DNA of 51,227 nucleotides from Granulicella sp. (GCA_025357875.1 JANYLK010000166.1:1-51227), one strand, 5' to 3'; positions 1 through 9,508 are shown, numbered from the stretch's first letter. Made by a program: numbers and translations. The notes: generated from the letters alone by a model not told the origin.

Positions 1-781
1 TGTAACCCTGCCGATAAGCAATCTCTTCAAGACACGAAACTTTCAAACCCTGCCGCTTTTCAATCGTTTGAATAAACAGGGACGCCTCGAGCAGCGAGTC
101 ATGTGTGCCGGTATCCAGCCACGCCATCCCACGCCCCAGTAGTTCAGTAGTTAATTGTCCGCGCTCCAGATACCAGCGGTTCACGTCCGTGATCTCCAAC
201 TCACCCCTCGGCGAAGGTTTGATCGACTCCGCGACGCTGACAATCTGGCCATCGTAAAAATAAATTCCAGTCACCGCGTAGCGCGACTTCGGATTCGCAG
301 GCTTCTCTTCCAGCGAAATCGCCTTGCGGTTCTCGTCAAACTCCACCACTCCATACCGTTGCGGATCCTGCACCGCATAGGCAAATACGGTCGCGCCCCT
401 CTTGCGTCCAGCAGCAGACCTTAATTGTTTTGCAAAGTCATGCCCAAAGAAAATATTGTCTCCCAACACCAGGCAGCATCCCTCGCCAGCAAGAAATTCC
501 TTCCCGATCAGGAAAGCCTGCGCGAGTCCATCCGGCGATGGCTGCACCGCGTACTGAATGGAAATACCCCACCGTTCGCCTCCACCCAAAAGCTGCTCAA
601 AACGGGGGGTATCGGCGGGCGTGGAAATAATCAAGATGTCCCGAATGCCCGCCAACATCAGCGCGGAGAGCGGATAGTAAATCATCGGTTTGTCGTACAC
701 CGGAAGTAGTTGCTTGGACACGACTTCAGTTACAGGATGTAGCCGTGTCCCAGAACCACCCGCAAGTATGATCCCCTTCAT
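1..781 (-). CDS. rfbA: Glucose-1-phosphate thymidylyltransferase (partial, 3' end outside window)
   Basis: The enzyme joins dTTP and glucose-1-phosphate to give dTDP-glucose, the first step of dTDP-L-rhamnose synthesis, in the cytoplasm. The reverse strand reads uninterrupted from an ATG at 781 for 260 codons to the window edge. Residues 7-14 carry the nucleotide-binding signature AGGSGTRL, followed by [16 protein letters not shown] at about 23-38, both diagnostic of RmlA/RfbA. Later segments include [30 protein letters not shown] and the WLDTGTH stretch near the end. The family is about 290-300 residues, so some 30-40 residues are missing. It is the last gene visible in an rfbC-rfbB-rfbA series read leftward, 95 bp after rfbB. 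Confidence 0.95.
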   Translation of the reverse strand, partial: MKGIILAGGSGTRLHPVTEVVSKQLLPVYDKPMIYYPLSALMLAGIRDILIISTPADTPRFEQLLGGGERWGISIQYAVQPSPDGLAQAFLIGKEFLAGEGCCLVLGDNIFFGHDFAKQLRSAAGRKRGATVFAYAVQDPQRYGVVEFDENRKAISLEEKPANPKSRYAVTGIYFYDGQIVSVAESIKPSPRGELEITDVNRWYLERGQLTTELLGRGMAWLDTGTHDSLLEASLFIQTIEKRQGLKVSCLEEIAYRQGY

Positions 782-876
782 CGATAAACTCCAATTCCGC
801 AGCGGCGACAATTAGCCGCCAAAAAATACTAGACACTGTTATTGACTGATTCACGAGCACCGCTCATTACGATGAC

Positions 877-1944
877 TTACGCCCTAGAAGCATAATTTCC
901 AGTAATCCACTCTCGATATTCACCGCTCACAATCTTCTCCACCCAGACCGCGTTGTCCAGATACCATTGCACTGTTTTGCGGATCCCCGTTTCGAACGAT
1001 TCCTTCGGTGACCATCCCAGGCTGCTCTGCAGCTTCCTGCAATCAATCGCATATCGCCTGTCGTGGCCCGGCCGATCTTTAACATAGGTAATCAGCCGAT
1101 CATGGGGCGCCCCTTCAGCATGAAGTTCATCCAGAATCGTGCATAGTATCTTCACTACATCCAGATTTTTCTGCTCGTTCAACCCGCCGACATTGTATGT
1201 CTCGCCCGGAGTGCCATCCTCCAGCACCGTCAAAATAGCATCGCAGTGGTCGGTAACATACAGCCAATCGCGAACATTCTGACCATCGCCATAGACAGGC
1301 AAAGATTTCCCGTTGATTGCATTGTGAATCATTAGCGGAATTAGTTTTTCAGGAAATTGATAAGGCCCATAGTTATTCGAGCAATTAGTCGTAACTACTT
1401 GTAAGCCATAAGTATGAAAATAAGCCCGAACCAGATGATCGGACGCAGCCTTCGATGCCGAGTAAGGACTGTTCGGCCTATACGGAGTTTCTTCATGGAA
1501 CGCCGCCTCATCTGGACTGAGCGAGCCATATACTTCGTCCGTCGAAACATGCAGAAATCTGAAGGTCTTGCGGTCGTCTTCTGCCAACGAGCGTGCATGT
1601 TTCAACGCAGCTTCAAGAAGTGTGAAGGTTCCGATGATATTCGTATCCACAAACGCGGCCGGCCCCAAAATAGACCGGTCCACATGGCTCTCCGCAGCAA
1701 AATGAACAATCGCATCAGGTCGATGTTCGTCTAGCAATCGTGCAATCAGCGCACTATCCAGAATCGAGCCGTGGACAAAAGTATGTGCGCTATTGCCATG
1801 GAGCGAGGCGAGGTTATCCATGTTGCCAGCATAGGTCAGCGCATCAAGATTCACTACGGCATGGCCCCGGCGCACCGCTTCAAGGATAAAGTTGGAACCG
1901 ATAAAGCCTGCCCCGCCAGTCACAAGTAAGACTCTGGATCTCAT
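877..1944 (-). CDS. rfbB: dTDP-glucose 4,6-dehydratase
   Basis: This cytoplasmic short-chain dehydrogenase/reductase converts dTDP-glucose to dTDP-4-keto-6-deoxyglucose, step two of dTDP-rhamnose synthesis. The 355-residue product matches the usual family size. It shows the NAD-binding TGGAGFIG at residues 9-16, the catalytic STDEVYG at 134-140 (Thr135, Asp136, Glu137) and the Tyr161-x3-Lys165 pair in YSASK. It also contains NCSNNYGPYQFPEKLIPL and the late RPGHDRRYAID segment typical of RmlB. It lies between rfbC and rfbA on the same strand. A hairpin sits about 56 nt upstream of its ATG (listed separately). Confidence 0.97.
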   Translation of the reverse strand: MRSRVLLVTGGAGFIGSNFILEAVRRGHAVVNLDALTYAGNMDNLASLHGNSAHTFVHGSILDSALIARLLDEHRPDAIVHFAAESHVDRSILGPAAFVDTNIIGTFTLLEAALKHARSLAEDDRKTFRFLHVSTDEVYGSLSPDEAAFHEETPYRPNSPYSASKAASDHLVRAYFHTYGLQVVTTNCSNNYGPYQFPEKLIPLMIHNAINGKSLPVYGDGQNVRDWLYVTDHCDAILTVLEDGTPGETYNVGGLNEQKNLDVVKILCTILDELHAEGAPHDRLITYVKDRPGHDRRYAIDCRKLQSSLGWSPKESFETGIRKTVQWYLDNAVWVEKIVSGEYREWITGNYASRA

Positions 1945-1999
1945 ATATCCTCACCCTCATTTCATGTTTATTTTAGATCGATTCGGTTCATCCACATCC

Positions 2000-2039
2000 C
2001 CATAAGTGCTGGCAAATGATCGCCAGTTCTTACTTATGG
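2000..2039. repeat. Hairpin between rfbC and rfbB
   Basis: Two nested inverted repeats form a stem: CCATAAGT (2000-2007) pairs with ACTTATGG (2032-2039), and CTGGC (2009-2013) pairs with GCCAG (2022-2026). The loop is 8 nt and one side has a small bulge. On the rfb transcript it lies just after the rfbC stop codon and before rfbB, without a following U tract. It could be a processing, stability or attenuation element; the sequence alone does not decide. Confidence 0.5.
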
Positions 2040-2046
2040 ACATAAT

Positions 2047-2619
2047 TCACAGCCGATTGGAATAGGGGTAGGTCTCTGCGTCCGCAAGTAATAACCCGGC
2101 TTTGTCTTTCTCTGAAAGTGTCGGCTCCCCGTCCAGCGGCCATGCGATCCCGATCGCAGGATCGTTCCAAACTATGGACCGCTCAAACGTCGGAGCATAC
2201 AGTTTGGTCGCCTTGTAAGAGACCTCCGCAAACTCGCTCAGCACCAGGAATCCATGACCAAAGCCGGGGGGGACCCACAGCGACCTCTTGTTCTCCGCAC
2301 TCAGCACCAATCCAAACCACTCCCCAAACTGCGCTGAGTCTCGCCGAAGATCGACAGCCACGTCAAAAATCTCTCCGCGAAGCGCACGCACCAACTTCCC
2401 CTGCGGGTGCATCAACTGGTAATGAAGCCCGCGCAAAACACCCTTGCGAGAACCTGAGTGGTTGTCCTGCATAAATCTGGTCGGCAACCCGAGCGACTTA
2501 AACGTAGCTTCGTTGTAGGCCTCCAAAAAGAACCCTCTCTCATCGCCAAATATCTTAGGCTCCAGAATGACTACATCGTTCAGCGAAGTCGGGATCAGTT
2601 GCAATGCAAATTCCTCCAA
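2047..2619 (-). CDS. rfbC: dTDP-4-dehydrorhamnose 3,5-epimerase
   Basis: RmlC/RfbC epimerises carbons 3 and 5 of dTDP-4-keto-6-deoxyglucose, the third step toward dTDP-L-rhamnose. The 190-residue product is close to the family norm of about 180-185. The cupin core has the catalytic His66 in VLRGLHYQ and Tyr135 in VSYKATKLYAP, plus FGDERGFFLEAYN near the N terminus and WVPPGFGHGFLVLSE. It is 102 bp upstream of rfbB. The reductase rmlD, needed for the last step, is not seen in the window and may lie beyond the left edge. Confidence 0.96.
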   Translation of the reverse strand: MEEFALQLIPTSLNDVVILEPKIFGDERGFFLEAYNEATFKSLGLPTRFMQDNHSGSRKGVLRGLHYQLMHPQGKLVRALRGEIFDVAVDLRRDSAQFGEWFGLVLSAENKRSLWVPPGFGHGFLVLSEFAEVSYKATKLYAPTFERSIVWNDPAIGIAWPLDGEPTLSEKDKAGLLLADAETYPYSNRL

Positions 2620-2728
2620 AGTCCAAAATCAACATGGATTGATGGTGCGCGCTCAAATGTAATTTTGACGGTCTGGTTCAAGGTTAGCAACCTTCTACAC
2701 CTTCCACATCGCCAGCAATCGGAGGCCG

Positions 2729-3745
2729 CTAATCCAACGTAATCATGATTTTCGTATAAGCCGCCGGATTCTCGCTCCATGCGCGCAGTATTGCAGGTGC
2801 CTCGTCCAAAGGCACGGTCGCGCTGATGGCCGCCTCCGTCGGAAACCGCTTCTGCTCGAACATGCGAATCACTTCCCTGAAATCCTGAGGAAGTGCATTG
2901 CGCGAACCGAGGATGTCGAGTTCCTTCTGCACAAAAAGCCGCGTCTCATAACTCACTAGGTCCTTCGCATATCCGATGTAAACAACTCGCCCAGTGAACG
3001 CCACCTCCTCAACCGCAGCGCGAAACGTATCGGGCCTGCCAATCGCCTCGATAATTACATCGGGGCCCTGTCCTCCAGTCAGTTCCTGAAGCCTGACGTG
3101 CACGTCTTCGCGTGTCGAGTTGATCAGGTGCCGTGCCCCCGAACTCTGCGCGATGGAGAGCTTCTTGTCATCGATATCGATGGCAATCACATTTGCATCA
3201 AGGAAGGCAGCCGCCGAAACTGCTCCAAGGCCGACTCCCCCACATCCGTAGATTGCCACCGTATCCGCTGCCTTCACCCGCCCTCGCGCAACTGCGTGAC
3301 ACCCCACAGTGAGCGGCTCAACCAGGCATAGTTCGTCCAACGTCAACGGAGCCGCATACAGCTTCGCAAGCGGCATGCTGAAGTGACGCATAAGGGCCCC
3401 ATCGCGCTGCACCCCCAGCGTTTGGTTAAACCGGCACGCGTTGAAGCGTCCCTGCTTGCAGGCAGAGCATTTACCACAATTCGTGTAAGGGGACAGGGTT
3501 ACATCCGTTCCCTCCGCCAGGCCCAGGTCGTTTTCCGGAACCCGTTCCAGAGTCGCGGCAACCTCGTGGCCCGGAATCCGCGGATACGTCACCAGCGGAT
3601 TCTTTCCCAGAAATGTACTCAGATCAGTTCCACATAGCCCAATCCGCCGGATCCGCATCGTCGCTTCAAGCGGATCAGTATCTGCCGGTTGTTCCATATC
3701 GATTACCCTGGCCTCGCCCGGCCGGTCGATCATAAGCGCTCTCAT
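2729..3745 (-). CDS. Zinc-dependent alcohol dehydrogenase, MDR family
   Basis: A cytoplasmic NAD(P)-dependent medium-chain dehydrogenase of 338 residues, related to threonine, sorbitol and galactitol dehydrogenases; the substrate cannot be read from sequence. The catalytic zinc ligands are visible as Cys38 (GLCGTDL) and His60-Glu61 (PGHE). The structural zinc site has Cys90, Cys93, Cys96 and Cys104. The Rossmann motif YGCGGVGLGAV marks the cofactor domain. It is the first gene of the leftward series that continues with rfbC, rfbB and rfbA, 109 bp upstream of rfbC, so it may be co-transcribed and act on a sugar or polyol, but that role is only inferred from position. Confidence 0.85.
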   Translation of the reverse strand: MRALMIDRPGEARVIDMEQPADTDPLEATMRIRRIGLCGTDLSTFLGKNPLVTYPRIPGHEVAATLERVPENDLGLAEGTDVTLSPYTNCGKCSACKQGRFNACRFNQTLGVQRDGALMRHFSMPLAKLYAAPLTLDELCLVEPLTVGCHAVARGRVKAADTVAIYGCGGVGLGAVSAAAFLDANVIAIDIDDKKLSIAQSSGARHLINSTREDVHVRLQELTGGQGPDVIIEAIGRPDTFRAAVEEVAFTGRVVYIGYAKDLVSYETRLFVQKELDILGSRNALPQDFREVIRMFEQKRFPTEAAISATVPLDEAPAILRAWSENPAAYTKIMITLD

Positions 3746-3967
3746 CTAGTTCCCTTCTTCCTATCCAGCCGGTGAGGGCGGAGCCATCAAATCAAGTCAG
3801 TATAGACGACCAACGGTGTCTTCAAACAAATGCGCTCCTGCGGCCCGAGCGACAATCAACAGACTTCCGTCATCCTGTCTGCGAATCGGGTAAACTGAAG
3901 TCGCAAGTAGACAGGGCATTTGCCGCGTGAATGGCCGCTATAGCAGTCAGGACAAGGTGTTGATTTC

Positions 3968-6475
3968 GTGGATTTTGTGACCAACGGTTCATTCGGCGCA
4001 GATAAACGGCTGGTGCGGCTGGCGCTTTGGACTTTCTGCTTCACTCTTCTGGCGGTTGGGGAGATGAATGGACAGTCCGCTCCATACGCCAGCCCCCCTT
4101 CAATAGACCCAACCACCCTCGGTCCCAGAGGCGCAGGCGTTCCAGCAACGGGAACTTCGATCCCCACCAGCGCGACGCCGCCCGCTGGCCCGATCGACAC
4201 CGACATCTCCTCCCCGCGCCGCCAGGACATCATGCAGCCGAAGCTTTCTGTCCAGGCCGTCACGCCTCCGACTTTGACCGAATTTCAGCAAGTAGTAGCC
4301 GGCAGCACTGGCCGAGTCCTGCCAATCTTCGGCGCGGGGCTTTTCAATACGGCTCCGTCAACCTTCGCGCCGGTCGACAATATTCCTGTTACACCCGACT
4401 ATGTCATCGGCCCAGGCGACGAATTGCAGCTGCAGATATGGGGCCAGATTAACCAGCATGGCTCTTTCATCGTTGACCGCACCGGATCTATCTCCCTACC
4501 GCAAGTCGGCACCATCCACGTGGCGGGTCTGCAGTTCTCGCAGCTCAGCGAATTTTTGAAGTCGCAACTGGGCCGCGTCTATCGCAACTTCGATCTCAAC
4601 ACCAACCTCGGACAATTACGCTCGATTCAGGTATTCGTCGTAGGTCAGGCAAGACAGCCAGGAAGCTACACCATCGGCTCCCTTAGCACGCTTTTGAACG
4701 CTCTCTTCGCGTCGGGCGGACCTCTTCCCCAAGGCAGTTTGCGCGACATCCAGGTCAAGCGCGGGAACGAGACCATCACCCACTTCGACCTGTACGACCT
4801 TTTGCTGCACGGAGACAAAAGCAAGGACGTCCGCCTCGAGCCCGGGGACGTCATCTTCATACCCGACGTAGGACCCCAGGTAGCTGTGCTCGGAAGCGTT
4901 ACCAGCCCAGCCATATACGAATTGCAACGCGAGCAGAGCTTCAAGGAAGTCATCGCTCTCGCTGGTGGACTGACCAACGTAGCCGCCGGTTCACAGGCGC
5001 GCGTCGAGAGAGTCTACAACCACGCCCAGCGCAGCGAGATGGATCTGGATCTCACCACCGGTGATTCCTCCCCCGTGCAGAATGGCGACATCGTGTCCGT
5101 AAACGCCATCATCGACCGATTCACCAATGCAGTGACATTGCGTGGCAACGTCGCAAATCCAGGCCGATATGTCTGGCATGAGGGTATGCGCATATCCGAT
5201 CTGATTCCGAACCAGGAAGTGCTGGTCACGCGCAGCTATTATCAACGCCGCGACTTGTTGGGACAGGTCAATCAGGAACACTTGCTACAAATTAATCAGG
5301 ATGTCCCGGCGGACCAGAACAATCGGGGCTACCGTGGGCCCGTGCGGCAGGGTTCGTTGGGATTACAGGCAGGTGCCGCCACAGATGCGGCCGCTGACCG
5401 TCGCTCCTCCGACACCGATAACAGCAAGGGCAACTCCGTTGGAACTGCCCTTACCGCCAGTGACCGCAACTTTTCAGCCACAAACGATGTCATCCTCAGC
5501 GCTCCCGATATCGACTGGGAATACGCCGTAATCGAGCGTCAAAATCGATCTACTCTTAAGACTTCGCTCGTATCCTTCAACCTAGGCAAAGTGGTCCTCA
5601 ATAGGGACAAGTCGCAGGACATCGAACTCCTTAGCGGCGACGTCGTTACAATTTTCTCAACTGCTGATATCCGAGTACCGAGTGTCCAACAAACCAAGGT
5701 TGTGAAACTTGAAGGTGAGTTTGCAGCATCGGGCGTTTACAGTGTTCTTCCCGGCGAGACGCTTCGCCAGTTACTTGTCCGCGCAGGTGGAATCACTCCT
5801 GACGCCTACCTCTACGCTTCGGAGTTCACTCGCGACTCAGTCCGCCGCGTTGAACGCCAGAGAATAGTCGAGTATGCGGACACGTTGGAGGCCGAGATCG
5901 CGGCCCGTTCATCAAGCCTGGCCTCCTCGGCCCTGACCGATAGAGATGCCGCAGCAGCCCAGGCCTCGGCAGTTGAAGCACGCTCCACTCTTGCACGCCT
6001 TCGACAGACGCAGCCGACCGGGCGCATCGTCTTCCAACTCAAGCCAAATGCTACAGACATTGCCTCGATTCCAGATTTGCCACTCGAGGACGGCGACAGG
6101 TTCGTAGTACCTAAGGTACCTTCGAACGTCGCCGTAGCGGGACAGGTCTACAACGCGAATGCATTCGTCTATCAAAAGGGCAAGCGCGTCAAGGACTATC
6201 TCCTGCTGGCCGGTGGTCCGGACAGAAACGCCGATCGCAAACGTGAGTTCATCCTGCGCGCCGACGGCTCCGTAGTAAGCCATCAATACAGCAGCTTCGG
6301 CCAACGCGCTCTCTTCGCTAACCGCAACTTCGACGACGTTTTGCTCTTGCCCGGCGATACCATCGTGGTGCCACCCATGATCGAAAAGGGATCCATCCTG
6401 CGCAATCTAACCAACATCGCGACGATCATCGAAGGGTTCGGCTTGGGAGCGGCAGCCGTAAACGTTCTCAAGTAA
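3968..6475 (+). CDS. Polysaccharide export protein with SLBB domains (Wza-like)
   Basis: Predicted outer-membrane polysaccharide export protein of 835 residues, roughly twice the size of classic Wza. A signal peptide spans about residues 14-36, without a lipobox cysteine at the end, so unlike E. coli Wza it does not look like a lipoprotein. The poly-export domain begins near residue 142 with DYVIGPGDELQLQIWG. Several SLBB modules follow, each marked by a GxVxxPGxY-like strand: VVGQARQPGSYTIG, AVLGSVTSPAIYEL, LRGNVANPGRYVW, KLEGEFAASGVYSVLPGETL and AVAGQVYNANAFVY. Residues near 630-680 look helical. The GTG start at 3968 follows AAGGTG with an 8-nt gap. It is divergent from the rhamnose genes and convergent with the Wzi-like gene. 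Confidence 0.88.
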   Translation: MDFVTNGSFGADKRLVRLALWTFCFTLLAVGEMNGQSAPYASPPSIDPTTLGPRGAGVPATGTSIPTSATPPAGPIDTDISSPRRQDIMQPKLSVQAVTPPTLTEFQQVVAGSTGRVLPIFGAGLFNTAPSTFAPVDNIPVTPDYVIGPGDELQLQIWGQINQHGSFIVDRTGSISLPQVGTIHVAGLQFSQLSEFLKSQLGRVYRNFDLNTNLGQLRSIQVFVVGQARQPGSYTIGSLSTLLNALFASGGPLPQGSLRDIQVKRGNETITHFDLYDLLLHGDKSKDVRLEPGDVIFIPDVGPQVAVLGSVTSPAIYELQREQSFKEVIALAGGLTNVAAGSQARVERVYNHAQRSEMDLDLTTGDSSPVQNGDIVSVNAIIDRFTNAVTLRGNVANPGRYVWHEGMRISDLIPNQEVLVTRSYYQRRDLLGQVNQEHLLQINQDVPADQNNRGYRGPVRQGSLGLQAGAATDAAADRRSSDTDNSKGNSVGTALTASDRNFSATNDVILSAPDIDWEYAVIERQNRSTLKTSLVSFNLGKVVLNRDKSQDIELLSGDVVTIFSTADIRVPSVQQTKVVKLEGEFAASGVYSVLPGETLRQLLVRAGGITPDAYLYASEFTRDSVRRVERQRIVEYADTLEAEIAARSSSLASSALTDRDAAAAQASAVEARSTLARLRQTQPTGRIVFQLKPNATDIASIPDLPLEDGDRFVVPKVPSNVAVAGQVYNANAFVYQKGKRVKDYLLLAGGPDRNADRKREFILRADGSVVSHQYSSFGQRALFANRNFDDVLLLPGDTIVVPPMIEKGSILRNLTNIATIIEGFGLGAAAVNVLK

Positions 6476-6541
6476 CGACCCACTGCCAACTTCACAGGCA
6501 GTTCACAAAATCCCGCAGGTTCCTATCCTTGCTGCCACTCC

Positions 6542-8272
6542 TCACGGTCGCATCGAACGCTCCGGATGAAGTGTCAACTGAAATGTTGCAACCGTGTCAG
6601 TCTGTTGCCCAGGTTGATATACCGGAGCCTTCCACCACTCGTGCTGAACTTCTGCCGACACCTCCAAGTAACCGTGAAAACGCTTTACTACCCGCACATC
6701 GAAGCTGTTCTGCGTCGTGCCGGAAGGTATGAAATCCTGCGCGATCTTCGCATGGCGAAAAGAAGTCTGAACCATCTCGCGCGGCGAGAGGTGGTACGTC
6801 AGCCACGCCTGCCCCCCCCGCCCCTCGCGCCCAATTGCGTCTCCCATAATCAGCCCCTTATTTGTGTAGCCCTCCTTAAAAATAAATTCCGTGTACAGGT
6901 AAGAGCCACCCGAACTGCGGCTCGTCTCAGGATCCGTATTGACCCCCTCGAACCGCAAATCCAATCTCGGGATGCCCGGAACACGCGACAAGAACAGGCC
7001 GGGTCGCACTCCAGCGTGTCTGGGAGCAGCAATCGGATTCACGTCATCGTGAATCATCGAATCCGTGTATAGCGTTAGCCAATGGTTCATCCACGGCAGA
7101 CGCCAACTGAAGTCGAAGGAAGAGAAGCGCGCGCCGGGATCTTCCCGGGATTCCTTCCTGGCCGGAGAGACAGCAGTCGTGCTGAAAAAACTACGGAGAA
7201 AACTCTTGATGTTGATCGGCTCGTGTCCCTTGCCGCCCCAGATCACGGTCCGCTCGAAACCCAACTCGACATTCGGCGTCGGCTTGAAATTAATCTTTTC
7301 CATGTGCATCCATGGATCATTTGGATCAGAATGTCCCTTTAGGCTACCGACAAAAAAGTCGTAACGAAAAGGCCCCACTAATCGTGAAAGCAAAGGAATA
7401 TACAGGGGTTCAGCCCGATCGATTTGGAACGCGTAAATATTTTCAGCGTTATTGCTGTACATGAATGCGCCGCCAACAGTGGGAGCAAGCCAGTGGTCGC
7501 TCTTGCCAAAAGATATTTCGTGATTCAATATCCGGTAGGACAGATTCGCTTCAACAATCCGCAACACATTGGTCGACGTAATGGGTCCAGTCGGAATCGT
7601 TGCCTGCATCGGGTTCGTCGCAAGTGGTACTTGATCGATATTGGATAAAGTTGCGACCAGCGCCGGCGAATAGCCCACAGCACTCGAAGCATGCTGATAT
7701 TCCCCTCGCGCATATAGGCTGAACCGTCCAAACTGGACGCTTCCGCTAGCCCCATCAACGGTGTTGAATCCCGGTTGATAGGGGCGTCCATAGTCATTCG
7801 TAATCGTCTGTCCTAGGTGAAAACTGTCCCGAAGACTAAGCCCATTAATTCCTTGCAGCCGTGTGTGAATGCCCTCACACGCGTACGAAAGATCCCCTAA
7901 ATTGTCGTCCTCAGTACCAAATTCGCGTTGCACCGCAGCTACAATTTCGAAGGCCTGCGCGTGGTTCTGAATCCCCTCAGTATTGGAGGTCTCCTCGACT
8001 ATCCGTTGAATACTTCGCCTAGTCCACGGCCGTATCCCCAGAAACGCGGTATCCGCAAATCCAAGCCCGTGCAGCCGATCCAGCGCAGGGTAAACCCAGC
8101 TATCCATCGGAATATAAACATCCACAGGCAGAGCACCGCCCGGCCCAGCCTTGCACCCATCCAGATCAACAGCGCCTGCCGCAGTCGCCGCGAATGCCGC
8201 AAGCAAAACCATCCAGAGTCGCGCCGCCGCGAGCCAGGAAGAACGATACTTCTCAGAGATTTCTAAAGCCAT
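6542..8272 (-). CDS. Capsule assembly Wzi-like outer-membrane protein
   Basis: A 576-residue exported protein resembling the Wzi family, an outer-membrane beta-barrel that holds capsule or exopolysaccharide at the cell surface. A signal peptide occupies about residues 12-35 (WLAAARLWMVLLAAFAATAA). The mature start has YIPMDSWVYPALDRL (residues 53-67), a signature of acidobacterial Wzi-like proteins. Alternating aromatic/polar strands typical of a barrel continue to the C terminus, for example VELGFERTVIWGG, DLRFEGVNTD and GYLEVSAEVQHEWW. The coding strand has a run of eight G (plus-strand C at 6812-6819) that could slip. It is convergent with the SLBB export gene. A deleted copy of the same family lies just upstream at 8424-8725. 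Confidence 0.82.
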   Translation of the reverse strand: MALEISEKYRSSWLAAARLWMVLLAAFAATAAGAVDLDGCKAGPGGALPVDVYIPMDSWVYPALDRLHGLGFADTAFLGIRPWTRRSIQRIVEETSNTEGIQNHAQAFEIVAAVQREFGTEDDNLGDLSYACEGIHTRLQGINGLSLRDSFHLGQTITNDYGRPYQPGFNTVDGASGSVQFGRFSLYARGEYQHASSAVGYSPALVATLSNIDQVPLATNPMQATIPTGPITSTNVLRIVEANLSYRILNHEISFGKSDHWLAPTVGGAFMYSNNAENIYAFQIDRAEPLYIPLLSRLVGPFRYDFFVGSLKGHSDPNDPWMHMEKINFKPTPNVELGFERTVIWGGKGHEPINIKSFLRSFFSTTAVSPARKESREDPGARFSSFDFSWRLPWMNHWLTLYTDSMIHDDVNPIAAPRHAGVRPGLFLSRVPGIPRLDLRFEGVNTDPETSRSSGGSYLYTEFIFKEGYTNKGLIMGDAIGREGRGGQAWLTYHLSPREMVQTSFRHAKIAQDFIPSGTTQNSFDVRVVKRFHGYLEVSAEVQHEWWKAPVYQPGQQTDTVATFQLTLHPERSMRP

Positions 8273-9508
8273 TAACTAAAGTATCCGTCAGATCAACGCA
8301 TATTGACAGTTGCAGACCTTTATCTACTCGATAACTCTGGTGATAAAGGGCAATCTTTCGGACGACAAGCCACGGGTCTAGGTGGCCGATCGTCCATTGC
8401 ACTTGTCGCTTCGCCAAGCCATCTCAGAGTCGTGCCCTGTTCAACAATCGTGTTTGAAACGTGACCGAAAAATTTGATCTAGAACCAGAGTTTAGAACCG
8501 GGAAGCGCCAACGTTCATACTGCTGCACGGTTGAGACCTCTACTTGAGATTTAGCCAGCCACGAAAAGCTGCCGGATACATCGGTCAGGTTGCCGTCTTG
8601 CAGTAGCACCGGGTTCGCCACCATCCTGCGATAGCTAGCCACTACCTTGGTGCGATCAGGCGATTGAGCGCGGGGTAGATCCAGCTGTCGATGGCAACAT
8701 AGCTGGACCCCTTAAGCTGCGTACTTTGAGACTCTTCGCGCGTGTCGTAGAAAGGCGTCTTTGATAGTGGCGAAGACAACGGGCGAGTGAGCGACATTGG
8801 CTCGGTACCAGCGCTCGGACGAGTGAATGAATGGCTCGCAGCCATCCGTGTAAATTCCCGCAGGTCCAGCCTCGAGCTCTCCGGCTGTTGGATAAAACGC
8901 TCTGTGCCTGTGCGATGCTACAAACACGGCACGCGATCAGGGATGCTGCGTAAGTATCTTGACGCACAATCATTGACCTTCCCACCCCCCGCGCGCCAGA
9001 ACCAGCGTTACACGTCGATCTACTGTTCATTTACGCTGATGGGAGCCGCTCCCTGGGCAAGCTGGGAAAGTATCTGCGAATGGTCGATCAACTGTTTTAC
9101 CCCAGAAGGCCTACCGAGGCTTTTCGGAATCACGATCACTCGCCGGTCCTACCTACGCAGTGTCGCACGCGTAAAGCCAAGAGGGGGTATAAGCTCCTTG
9201 CTTAAGACCGCCCAGTCAGCCGGGTAATGAATGCGCCATCTTTATCCGCTGTCTTGGTGGGCCTGCAGGCTAATGCGACGCAATAGCTTGACTGCGGCAA
9301 AACTCAATTCATCGCATCCGCCCTCGACCCGTACAAGGCAACCAGCTGCCTCATCTCCGCACAACTTAGACGTTCAACCAACACTTCAATGTCAACTCTC
9401 ATGACCCGAGTTCACCACAAACACCATCCCGCTAACAGGTGTGTTGCTCGGTCTCTTACAGACTAAATCGGCTCGGCGATTACTCACCCTCTAGGCGTGT
9501 GGGCGATC
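8273..9508. other. Decayed 1.2-kb interval between Wzi-like and Wzz-like genes
   Basis: No intact gene is visible here. The left part contains the wzi-like remnant described separately. On the minus strand about 9228-9020, a reading frame of some 70 codons broken by two stops has protein-like segments (DWAVLSKELIPPLGF and VIVIPKSLGRPSGVKQLIDH), which I do not recognise; it is probably another gene relic. From 9240 to 9508 I see no gene or obvious regulatory element apart from whatever 3' region follows the Wzz-like gene. Confidence 0.6.
8424..8725 (-). pseudogene. wzi-like pseudogene with large internal deletion
   Basis: Two pieces of a Wzi-like protein are joined. The upstream piece (8725-8645) encodes GSSYVAIDSWIYPALNRL, matching YIPMDSWVYPALDRL at the N terminus of the intact neighbour. 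It meets a TAG stop at 8644-8642. One base out of frame, from 8642 to 8424, the sequence encodes QVEVSTVQQYERWRFPVL and RSNFSVTFQ, matching the C-terminal strand YLEVSAEVQHEWWKAPVY and TVATFQ of the neighbour. About 450 codons of the barrel are therefore missing. No signal peptide remains upstream in frame. It is a paralogue remnant next to the intact wzi-like gene. Confidence 0.75.

Noticed and set aside
6482..6502. ACTGCC/GGCAGT hairpin between the convergent export and Wzi-like genes as a terminator
   Set aside because: Stem is only 6 bp with a 9-nt loop and no T tract on either side.
8787..9227. 146-codon plus-strand open frame in the decayed patch
   Set aside because: No family motif, no ribosome site, odd composition; it overlaps better-supported relics on the minus strand.
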